From: Bacillota bacterium
Lineage (GTDB): Bacteria > Bacillota > Limnochordia > Darwinibacteriales > DTU012
Assembly (NCBI GenBank): GCA_012521805.1
Contig: JAAYLQ010000182.1
Location: forward strand, 1 to 7,387
Reading direction: 5' to 3'
DNA length: 7,387 bases
In this document: positions 1-6,600 of the stretch, one piece after another
Position numbering within the stretch: the first letter of the stretch is position 1
How the letters are laid out: each line of letters begins with the position of its first letter
Notes under the pieces: generated by a model
The model's input: only the letters and a program-made list of their open reading frames with translations
What the model was told of the DNA's origin: nothing
Database searches by the model: none
Translations under genes and position numbers: made by a program

Positions 1-159
1 AGCATTGTCGATTTCATCGAACTTGCGAGCTTCTGCCTTGTTTTGGCTGGCAAGATACATAGTAATTGCCGCAGTAGTAGTAGTTTTACCGTGGTCAACG
101 TGACCAATGGTACCAACGTTAACGTGTGGTTTAGTTCTTTCAAACTTTTGCTTTGCCAT
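1..159 (-). CDS. tuf: Elongation factor Tu, N-terminal 53 residues (cut by the window edge)
   Basis: EF-Tu is the cytoplasmic GTPase that carries aminoacyl-tRNA to the ribosomal A site. The visible 53 codons open with MAKQKFERTKPHVNVGTIGH, which is textbook EF-Tu. The P-loop GHVDHGKT covers residues 19-26 and binds the GTP phosphates. Position 28 is Thr (GKTTTT) where E. coli has Leu (GKTTLT). The segment ending FDEIDNA leads towards switch I, which lies beyond the window together with the rest of domain I and domains II and III. The frame is open to the edge. The ATG is 18 nt after the fusA stop and has a ribosome binding site, so tuf is the last visible gene of the str operon. The 18-nt gap leaves no room for a separate promoter, although one inside the end of fusA is not excluded. 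Identity is very secure; whether a second tuf copy exists cannot be seen. Confidence 0.98.
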   Translation of the reverse strand, partial: MAKQKFERTKPHVNVGTIGHVDHGKTTTTAAITMYLASQNKAEARKFDEIDNA

Positions 160-165
160 TGTTTT

Positions 166-172
166 CCCCCTC
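166..172 (-). promoter_or_regulatory. Ribosome binding site of tuf
   Basis: The minus strand reads GAGGGGG, then a 6-nt spacer (AAAACA) and the ATG at 157-159. It is a G-rich variant of the Shine-Dalgarno sequence, like the one before fusA, and it fixes the start of tuf. Confidence 0.75.
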
Positions 173-177
173 AATCT

Positions 178-2250
178 TTAAAGGTTTTTTGACATCAATT
201 CTTCACCAATACTGGCTGGTACTGGTTCGTAATGTGAGAAATTCATGCTGTAAGTAGCTCTGCCCTGCGTAGCACTCCGCAGATCAGTCGCATAACCAAA
301 CATCTCGGACAGCGGAACGAAACTGCTGATAACTTGGGCATTGCCCCGTGCTTCCATTTTTTCAATCCGCCCGCGGCGTGAATTCAAATCGCCCATTACA
401 TCGCCAAGATATTCTTCAGGTGTTGTAACTTCAACTTTCATGATAGGTTCCAGCAGGACAGGATCCGCTTTGCGTGCTCCTTCTTTAAACCCAATTGAAC
501 CTGCCACTTTAAACGCCATTTCCGATGAATCCACTTCGTGGTAGGAACCATCGGTAATTGTTACTCGAACGTCTACCACAGGGTAGCCCGCGAGTACACC
601 ACTAAGCATTGCTTCTTTCACACCACTCTCAACGGCAGGAATGTATTCTTTAGGCACGACGCCACCAACGATCTTATTTACAAACTCGAAACCTGCACCT
701 TGTTCTAAAGGCTCAAGTTCCAGAACCACATGTCCGTACTGACCACGTCCACCGCTCTGACGGATAAATTTCCCTTCAGCCTGAACCGCTTTTGTAATAG
801 TTTCGCGATAAGAAACCTGCGGTTTACCAATGTTGGCCTCTACCTTAAACTCTCGCAGCAGACGATCTACAATAACTTCTAGATGCAGTTCGCCCATTCC
901 GGAGATAATGGTTTGACCAGTTTCCTCATCGGTATGGACACGGAATGTCGGATCCTCTTCAGCTAATTTCTGCAATGCAGCACCGAGTTTGTCTTGATCT
1001 GTTTTGGTTTTAGGTTCGACAGCTTGATTAATCACCGGTTCTGGAAACTCTAGTTGTTCGAGAATGATGGGAGCATTTTCAGCACATAAGGTATCTCCAG
1101 TAGCTGTATCACGTAAACCAACTATTGCAACGATATCACCTGAATAGCACTCTTTTACTTCTTCGCGGTGATTAGCATGCATCCGCAGTATGCGTCCGAC
1201 ACGTTCTTTCTTACCTTTGGTAGCGTTATAAACATAGCTACCTGCTTGTAAAACTCCAGAGTAGATCCGTACATAAACTAATTTTCCTACATAAGGATCA
1301 CTCATTACTTTAAAAGCTAAGGCTGAAAACGGACTGTCGTCATCAAGGCTCCGGTTGGTTTCTGCCCCCGTATCGACTTCATGCCCCTCGATTGGTGGTA
1401 AGTCCATTGGTGATGGCAGATAATCCACAATCGCATCAAGCAGCAGCTGAACTCCTTTGTTCTTAAATGATGAACCGCATAATACAGGTGTGATTTTCAC
1501 ATCAAGAACTCCGCGGCGAATCGCTTTTTTGAGCTCGTCAGGTGTGATTTCCTCACCCTCAAGATATTTAATCATCAGTTCTTCATCAAAGTCAGCAACC
1601 GCTTCAATCATCCGCTCTCTGGCTTCAGCAACAACGTCAATCAAATCCTCGGGAATATCTGCTTGCTCCTCTTTTGTACCTAAATCATCTGTGTAGATAT
1701 GGGCTGTCATTGTGATCAGGTCGACCATTCCACGGAATGAATCTTCTACACCTATAGGCCACTGAATCGGAACAGCATTAGCACCTAATCTGTCCCTCAT
1801 CATATCAATTGCTCTTTGGAAATCGGCACCTACACGATCCATCTTATTGACATATGCAATCCGCGGAACATTGTATTTATCTGCCTGACGCCAAACAGTT
1901 TCTGATTGAGGCTCAACTCCACCTACAGAACAGAATACCGCAACCGCGCCGTCAAGAACTCTCAAAGAACGTTCTACTTCTACTGTGAAGTCCACGTGCC
2001 CGGGTGTATCGATAACGTTAATACAATGACCCCGCCAAAAAGCGGTTGTAGCAGCAGAAGTAATTGTAATGCCGCGTTCCCGCTCCTGTACCATCCAATC
2101 CATGGTGGCAGCTCCATCGTGTACTTCACCTATTTTGTGAACCTTCCCGGTGTAAAAGAGGATTCTTTCAGTGGTAGTAGTTTTCCCTGCGTCAATGTGT
2201 GCCATGATTCCAATGTTGCGTGTTTTCTCGATACTAAACTCTCTTCCCAC
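178..2250 (-). CDS. fusA: Elongation factor G
   Basis: EF-G is the GTPase that drives translocation of mRNA and tRNA on the ribosome and, with RRF, helps recycle ribosomes; it is the target of fusidic acid. The protein is 690 residues, close to the 692 of Bacillus subtilis. GTP-binding motifs are G1 AHIDAGKT (17-24), switch I RGITIT (59-64), G3 DTPGH (81-85), G4 NKMD (135-138) and G5 GSSF (259-262). Domain II follows from about 305. Domain III carries ISGMGELHLE (449-458). Domain IV begins near 480 with QSGGRGQYGHV (498-508), and its tip loop GSYHEVDSSEMAF (568-580) includes the conserved His571 that reaches the decoding centre. Domain V starts at EPIMKVEV (601-608). The start is GTG at 2248-2250, chosen because the protein then begins GREFSIEKTRNIG like its relatives and a Shine-Dalgarno site lies 6 nt upstream. 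It begins 26 nt after rpsG. All key residues are present, so this is the canonical EF-G rather than a paralogue. Confidence 0.99.
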   Translation of the reverse strand: MGREFSIEKTRNIGIMAHIDAGKTTTTERILFYTGKVHKIGEVHDGAATMDWMVQERERGITITSAATTAFWRGHCINVIDTPGHVDFTVEVERSLRVLDGAVAVFCSVGGVEPQSETVWRQADKYNVPRIAYVNKMDRVGADFQRAIDMMRDRLGANAVPIQWPIGVEDSFRGMVDLITMTAHIYTDDLGTKEEQADIPEDLIDVVAEARERMIEAVADFDEELMIKYLEGEEITPDELKKAIRRGVLDVKITPVLCGSSFKNKGVQLLLDAIVDYLPSPMDLPPIEGHEVDTGAETNRSLDDDSPFSALAFKVMSDPYVGKLVYVRIYSGVLQAGSYVYNATKGKKERVGRILRMHANHREEVKECYSGDIVAIVGLRDTATGDTLCAENAPIILEQLEFPEPVINQAVEPKTKTDQDKLGAALQKLAEEDPTFRVHTDEETGQTIISGMGELHLEVIVDRLLREFKVEANIGKPQVSYRETITKAVQAEGKFIRQSGGRGQYGHVVLELEPLEQGAGFEFVNKIVGGVVPKEYIPAVESGVKEAMLSGVLAGYPVVDVRVTITDGSYHEVDSSEMAFKVAGSIGFKEGARKADPVLLEPIMKVEVTTPEEYLGDVMGDLNSRRGRIEKMEARGNAQVISSFVPLSEMFGYATDLRSATQGRATYSMNFSHYEPVPASIGEELMSKNL

Positions 2251-2256
2251 TTAATT

Positions 2257-2264
2257 CTCCCCCT
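2257..2264 (-). promoter_or_regulatory. Ribosome binding site of fusA (supports the GTG start)
   Basis: The minus strand reads AGGGGGAG followed by AATTAA and the GTG at 2248-2250. The 6-nt spacing is right for initiation at GTG. No ATG in a fitting position competes. Confidence 0.75.
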
Positions 2265-2276
2265 AGCCGAGTCTAG

Positions 2277-2747
2277 TTACCACCGGTAATGGGCAAAGGC
2301 TTTGTTTGCTTCTGCCATCCGATGTGTATCTTCTTTCTTTTTCACCGATGCACCTTGGTTGTTTGCCGCATCTAAAATTTCGGCAGCCAACCGCTCAACC
2401 ATGGTGTGTTCACCACGTTCCCGTGCATACGATACAATCCAACGTATAGCCAACGCAACCCGGCGTTCAGGACGAACTTCTACTGGTACCTGATAAGTGG
2501 CACCACCGACTCTGCGCGGCTTAACCTCTAAAACAGGCATGACATTTTCCATTGCCTGATCAAGCACTTCTAAAGCATCTTTTCCGGTTCTCTCAGCTAC
2601 CAGCTCTAACGCACCATACATAATTGATTCGGCAAGTCCACGCTTACCGTCCCGCATGATGGCGTTGATGAATCTGGATACTAACTTGCTGTTATAAATC
2701 GGATCAGCCAATACATCCCTTTTTGGAACAGTTCCTCTTCTAGGCAT
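2277..2747 (-). CDS. rpsG: Small ribosomal subunit protein uS7 (S7)
   Basis: S7 is a primary 16S rRNA-binding protein that nucleates assembly of the 30S head and lies next to the E site and mRNA exit channel. The product is 156 residues, the usual bacterial length. It begins MPRRGTVPKRDVLADPIYNS, includes VSRFINAIMRDGKRGLAE (23-40), the beta-hairpin arm around VKPRRVGGATYQVPVEVRPE (75-94), the RWIVSYAR helix (102-109), and ends with KKEDTHRMAEANKAFAHYRW (137-156), all family hallmarks. The ATG has an upstream AAAGGGGTGA site. It follows rpsL by 51 nt and precedes fusA by 26 nt, the normal str order. In E. coli S7 represses its own operon by binding the rpsL-rpsG junction. The junction here is shorter and I see no matching fold, so this control is not claimed. 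The stop is TAA, with a TAG one base further on. Confidence 0.99.
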   Translation of the reverse strand: MPRRGTVPKRDVLADPIYNSKLVSRFINAIMRDGKRGLAESIMYGALELVAERTGKDALEVLDQAMENVMPVLEVKPRRVGGATYQVPVEVRPERRVALAIRWIVSYARERGEHTMVERLAAEILDAANNQGASVKKKEDTHRMAEANKAFAHYRW

Positions 2748-2757
2748 CTGCGCTATT

Positions 2758-2767
2758 TCACCCCTTT
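2758..2767 (-). promoter_or_regulatory. Ribosome binding site of rpsG
   Basis: AAAGGGGTGA on the minus strand lies 10 nt before the ATG at 2745-2747. It resembles the full anti-Shine-Dalgarno complement AAGGAGGTGA with one purine position changed or lost. No nearer site is seen. Confidence 0.65.
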
Positions 2768-2798
2768 ACTCTGGTGATTTCCCTAACTTAACTTAGAC

Positions 2799-3215
2799 TT
2801 ACTCCTTAGGACGTTTTGCACCGTATTTGGAACGGCCCTGTCTTCTATCTTCTACTCCAGAGGCATCTAATGCACCACGGACAATATGGTAACGCACACC
2901 AGGTAAGTCTTTCACCCTACCGCCGCGAATCAGCACAACACTGTGCTCCTGCAGATTATGGCCTTCACCAGGAATGTAGCAAGTTACTTCTAAGCCATTG
3001 GTTAATCTGACACGAGCGATTTTTCTCAGTGCAGAGTTCGGTTTCTTAGGTGCGGTAGTCCCTACTCTTGTGCAGACGCCCCGTTTTTGAGGTGAATTCA
3101 CACCATACTCAATTGTGCCTTTCAGTGAGTTCTGTGTATAACGCAAGGCTGGTGCGATGCTCTTGGATTTTTGTCTGGTACGTCCTTTTCTAATTAACTG
3201 ATTTATTGTTGGCAA
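2799..3215 (-). CDS. rpsL: Small ribosomal subunit protein uS12 (S12), TTG start
   Basis: S12 sits at the 30S decoding centre and helps monitor codon-anticodon pairing; its mutations give streptomycin resistance or dependence. Started at TTG 3213-3215, the protein is 138 residues, beginning MPTINQLIRKGR exactly as expected. An upstream ATG in frame would add 14 residues that no S12 has and would overlap rplGB, so it is rejected. Conserved blocks are SPQKRGVCTRVG (41-52), PKKPNSALRK (56-65), GHNLQEHSVVLIRGGR (85-100) and VKDLPGVRYH (101-110). Lys57 and Lys102 correspond to E. coli Lys43 and Lys88 (counting Met), so the streptomycin-site residues are wild type. Asp103 is the Asp that RimO methylthiolates in some bacteria. 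About 14-17 extra residues lie near positions 26-41 relative to the 124-residue E. coli form; Bacillus subtilis S12 has a comparable insert. A second in-frame TAA follows two codons after the stop. Confidence 0.97.
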   Translation of the reverse strand: MPTINQLIRKGRTRQKSKSIAPALRYTQNSLKGTIEYGVNSPQKRGVCTRVGTTAPKKPNSALRKIARVRLTNGLEVTCYIPGEGHNLQEHSVVLIRGGRVKDLPGVRYHIVRGALDASGVEDRRQGRSKYGAKRPKE

Positions 3216-3221
3216 AACTAT

Positions 3222-3228
3222 ACCTCCC
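3222..3228 (-). promoter_or_regulatory. Ribosome binding site of rpsL (decides the TTG start)
   Basis: The minus strand reads GGGAGGT, then ATAGTT (6 nt), then TTG at 3213-3215. Together with the conserved PTINQLIRKGR that follows, this places the start firmly at TTG. It lies in the 25-nt gap after rplGB. Confidence 0.85.
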
Positions 3229-3240
3229 TTCGCTGAAAAC

Positions 3241-3486
3241 TTACTTCTTAAGCACACATGCTACAGCAGCACCTACATCGATACCACAGGCACGCCCTAA
3301 TTCTGCCATTGTATCAATGTACACGATTTCTATTCCCAATGATTTACAGCGTTCCAGAACAGGATTTGTTACGTTGGTTTCTGCATCCTTAGCAATATAA
3401 ACAACTTCGGCTCTGCCAGACTCTAATGCTTTTAAGGTCTGTTTAGTTCCGACAACCCTGTCGGCTCGCATCAGCTCTGCAGGCAT
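3241..3486 (-). CDS. rplGB: L7Ae/L30e-family kink-turn RNA-binding protein (YbxF-like)
   Basis: This 81-residue basic protein belongs to the L7Ae/L30e/Gadd45 family. The Bacillus subtilis member, YbxF (RplGB), binds kink-turn RNA and associates with the ribosome; its cellular role is not settled. Family signatures are VGTKQTLKAL (12-21), the RNA-contacting start of the first helix region, then VVYIAKDAE (28-36), and LGRACGIDVGAA (63-74), the loop that touches the kink-turn. Length matches YbxF (82 residues), and the location between rpoC and rpsL is also the same as in B. subtilis. The ATG at 3484-3486 is preferred: GGGGAG lies 6 nt upstream, while the internal ATG at residue 6 has no site. 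It is the first gene behind the predicted promoter at 3566-3594. Cys47, Cys67 and Cys77 are present, but I see no metal-site pattern. Family identity is secure; calling it a true ribosomal protein is inference. Confidence 0.93.
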   Translation of the reverse strand: MPAELMRADRVVGTKQTLKALESGRAEVVYIAKDAETNVTNPVLERCKSLGIEIVYIDTMAELGRACGIDVGAAVACVLKK

Positions 3487-3492
3487 TACCGT

Positions 3493-3508
3493 CTCCCCTT
3501 TTCCTCCT
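3493..3508 (-). promoter_or_regulatory. Purine-rich ribosome binding region of rplGB
   Basis: Two Shine-Dalgarno-like blocks lie in tandem on the minus strand: AGGAGG at 3503-3508, 16 nt before the ATG, and GGGGAG at 3493-3498, 6 nt before it. The second is properly spaced. The first is the better match to consensus but too distant for this ATG, so it may act as a standby site or have no role. Confidence 0.6.
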
Positions 3509-3525
3509 CGCCCTTACTGAAACAT

Positions 3526-3550
3526 CCCGCAGGATGGGACATCCTGCGGG
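3526..3550 (-). promoter_or_regulatory. Perfect 11-bp stem-loop in the rplGB leader
   Basis: CCCGCAGGATG and its exact complement CATCCTGCGGG are separated by 3 nt (or read as a 10-bp stem with a 5-nt loop). On the minus-strand transcript it begins about 10 nt after the predicted start and ends about 40 nt before the rplGB ATG. The bases after it (ATGTTTCAGTAAG) are not a U-run, so a standard intrinsic terminator is unlikely; the other strand has no U-run either. Likely roles are 5' end protection of the str mRNA or a processing site between rpoC and rplGB in a read-through transcript. The structure is directly visible; its role is inference. Confidence 0.7.
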
Positions 3551-3565
3551 TTAACACACTCTGAT

Positions 3566-3594
3566 ATTTTACCATCTGTTGATTTTATTGTCAA
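3566..3594 (-). promoter_or_regulatory. Predicted sigma-A promoter for rplGB-rpsL-rpsG-fusA-tuf
   Basis: On the minus strand a perfect -35 TTGACA (3589-3594) is followed by a 17-nt spacer and a -10 TAAAAT (3566-3571), five of six to consensus. TGG directly before the -10 provides an extended -10 (TGn). A/T-rich sequence lies upstream of the -35. Transcription would begin near 3558-3560, giving a leader of about 73 nt before the rplGB ATG. It sits in the only sizeable gap of the window and points into the str genes. The match is too good and too well placed to be dismissed as chance, but no transcription data are available. Confidence 0.75.
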
Positions 3595-3598
3595 CAGA
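3575..3598 (-). repeat. 8-bp inverted repeat over the promoter -35 and spacer
   Basis: TCTGTTGA and TCAACAGA form perfect 8-bp arms around an 8-nt centre. The -35 TTGACA begins inside the arm at 3591-3598, and the other arm lies in the promoter spacer. It could be a repressor or activator site, or an RNA hairpin formed in transcripts that read through from rpoC. No U-run follows on the minus strand, so it is not a convincing terminator. No regulator family is recognised from the half-site. Confidence 0.5.
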
Positions 3599-3619
3599 AT
3601 AACGCTTTATTTTTGCGGA

Positions 3620-6600
3620 TTACTGCCCTGTTGGATTTGAGCTGAGTTCAGCAGCCTGAGCCGCTTCCAGCTCGCCTTCATTCCCACCGGTTTCCTCTAA
3701 AGCAGGATCTGCCTGCTGCTGTCCATCGTCAACTGCAATTTCAATATTGCTGTAGCGGGACATGCCTGTACCGGCAGGAATCAGCTTTCCAATAATCACG
3801 TTTTCTTTCAATCCTAACAGTCGGTCAGTCTTGCCCTTGATTGCGGCGTCAGTTAAGACACGAGTTGTTTCTTGGAACGATGCCGCAGACAAGAAACTAT
3901 CAGTTGCCAGCGAAGCCTTAGTGATACCGAGAAGCGCAGGTTTGCCTTCAGCAGGTTCTCCGCCTTCAGCAAGCACTCTTGCATTCTCTTCTTCAAATTC
4001 AAAGATATCAACTAGGCTGCCGGGGAGCATATTGGTATCACCACTGTTTTCAATCTTAACTTTACGCATCATCTGCCTGACAATTACTTCGATATGTTTA
4101 TCGTTAATGAATACAGCTTGGGAACGATAAACCTCCTGCACTTCCTGGACTAGATACTGCTGAACAGCGGCAACACCTTTAACTGCCAGAATATCATGGG
4201 GGTTAACCGAGCCTTCAGTCAACCGATCTCCTGCTTCCACTTGAGAACCATCCCGCACCCGGAGGCGTGTGCCGTAGGGAATCGAGTAGGACTTTGAATC
4301 TTCCCCATTGGTCACAATTACCTTGCGGCTGCCCTTGCTTTCCACAATTTCCACTGTACCGTCAATCTCAGTAATTACAGCCTGACCTTTCGGTTTGCGA
4401 GCTTCAAACAGCTCTTCTACCCGGGGCAGACCAGCAGTAATGTCATCTCCGGCAACTCCACCGGTATGGAAAGTTCTCATTGTCAGCTGGGTACCCGGTT
4501 CACCAATTGATTGGGCTGCAATAATACCGACTGCCTCGCCTACTTCTACCATATCGTTAGTCGCTAAGCTGCGGCCGTAGCACTTGACGCACACTCCGTA
4601 GCGGCTGTGACAGCCGAGCACTGAGCGGATCTTGACTTTTTCAATACCCGCTTCTTCAATGGCGGCAGCTTGCCGATCGGTAATCATCTCGTTTTTGGCT
4701 GCCAGCAGTTTGTTGGTTTCCGGATGATAGATATCTTCCGCAGCGACACGGCCAGCAATCCGTTCGCTGAGGGATTCAATGATATCTTCCATATCACCAG
4801 AAATTTCCTTAATCGCACCAATCGAAATACTTTCTTCGGTACCGCAGTCATACTCCCGCACAATCACGTCTTGACTGACGTCTACTAAACGACGGGTGAG
4901 GTAACCAGAGTCTGCGGTCCTCAAGGCAGTATCAGCGAGACCTTTTCTGGTTCCGTGACTGGAGATAAAGTACTCTAGAACTGTTAAGCCTTCTCTAAAG
5001 TTGGCTTTAATCGGAATTTCAATTGTCTTTCCGGTTGGATCCGCAACCAGACCCCGCATTCCTGCCAGCTGACTGATCTGCGAAGTATTACCCCGCGCTC
5101 CGGAGATAGCCATCATATAAACTGGATTAAACTTGCTGAAGTTCTCCAGCATTTTTTCGGTAACCTGTTCCTTAGTCCTGGTCCATATATCGCAAATCCG
5201 CTGGTAACGCTCTTCGGCTGTTAATAAACCGCGGCGGTGCTGCATCTCAATTGTGTCAACTTCTTTTTCTGCTTCATTAACCAATTCATGCTTAGCCTCA
5301 GGTACCACAATGTCCGCAACTGAAACGGTGGTCCCTGATTGAGTGCTGTAGTGGAAACCTAGATCTTTGATTTGATCGAGAATCTTCGCGCACTCGTCCA
5401 GTCCAACTGTATTATACAATTCCTCAACCAGTTCACCCAGTTTTGTCTTATCCAATTCTGCGTTGTAATATTCCATGTTATCAGGAAGGACTGAGTTAAA
5501 GATCAGCCGACCAAGGGTAGTGGTCAAGCGCTCACCTTTATGCCGCACAATAATCTTGGCATGCAGATCAATAACCTTATTGTAATACGCCAGATACGCT
5601 TCTTCAAACGAACCGAAATAGCGGTTTTCACCCTTAGCGCCTGGTCTTTCTAAAGTCAAATAGTAGATTCCGATTACCATATCTTGGGTCGGTGTTACAA
5701 TCGGACGACCGCTGGATGGCACCAAAATATTATTGGTGGACATCATCAGCAGGCGCGCTTCTGCCTGTGCTTCTGCCGATAGGGGCACGTGCACCGCCAT
5801 CTGGTCACCGTCAAAGTCAGCGTTATAGGCGGTACAGACCAATGGGTGGATTTGAATTGCTCTACCTTCCACCAGCACCGGCTCAAAAGCTTGGATACCT
5901 AATCTATGAAGTGTGGGCGCGCGGTTGAGGAGCACAGGATGCTCTTTAATTACATCCTCCACTACGTCCCATACTTCAGGTCTAGCCCGCTCAACCATCC
6001 GCTTAGCACTTTTAATGTTGTGGGCTAAACCCCGCTCCACAAGTTCTTTCATTACAAATGGCTTAAACAGCTCCAAAGCCATTTCTTTAGGCAGACCGCA
6101 CTGATGCATCTTGAGGCTTGGTCCCACCACAATTACCGAGCGGCCCGAGTAGTCGACACGCTTACCTAACAAGTTCTGACGGAACCGACCCTGCTTACCT
6201 TTGAGCATATCGCTCAAAGATTTGAGGGGACGATTACCCGGACCTGTTACCGGTCGGCCGCGGCGGCCGTTGTCGATCAGAGCATCTACCGCTTCCTGGA
6301 GCATCCGCTTTTCATTGCGAACAATAATATCTGGAGCGCCCAGCTCAAGCAAGCGCTTTAAACGGTTATTGCGGTTAATAACTCTCCGATACAGATCATT
6401 TAAATCTGAAGTGGCAAAGCGGCCGCCGTCCAGCTGCACCATGGGACGCAGCTCCGGTGGAATAACCGGAATCACATCGAGAATCATCCACTCCGGACGG
6501 TTGCCGGATTTGCGGAAAGCTTCCACTACCTCCAAGCGCCTGACTGCCCGGATCCGACGCTGACCGGTAGCATCGCGAATTTCCGCCCGCAGCTCTTCGC

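Noticed and set aside
1906..2289. 127-codon plus-strand open frame opposite the start of fusA
   Set aside because: It lies antisense to the conserved GTPase domain of EF-G and the rpsG stop, has no ribosome binding site or recognisable protein family, and is what a long conserved gene produces by chance on the other strand.
2748..2798. S7-binding repressor site between rpsL and rpsG
   Set aside because: Known from E. coli, but this 51-nt junction shows no comparable fold, only short AAGT repeats after the stop and the rpsG binding site.
3216..3257. Upstream ATG extending S12 by 14 residues
   Set aside because: The extension overlaps rplGB, includes the ribosome binding site and is absent from all S12 proteins I know; the TTG start gives the exact family N-terminus.
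3526..3550. Hairpin as intrinsic terminator of rpoC
   Set aside because: No U-run follows the stem on the minus strand, and it lies downstream of the predicted promoter, which would make it terminate the str transcript at its very start.
3487..3560. Kink-turn in the rplGB leader as an autoregulatory site for the L7Ae-like protein
   Set aside because: An attractive idea because L7Ae proteins bind kink-turns, but I could not find paired stems flanking a 3-nt bulge with tandem G-A and A-G pairs; the hairpin is a plain perfect stem. A covariance search over relatives would be needed to revive it.
3762..4130. 122-codon plus-strand open frame inside rpoC
   Set aside because: Antisense shadow of the conserved RpoC C-terminal region; Ser/Ile-rich product with no family resemblance.
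6201..6563. 120-codon plus-strand open frame inside rpoC
   Set aside because: Antisense shadow of the conserved RpoC core, rich in Arg and Ser as expected from reversed codons; no start signals.
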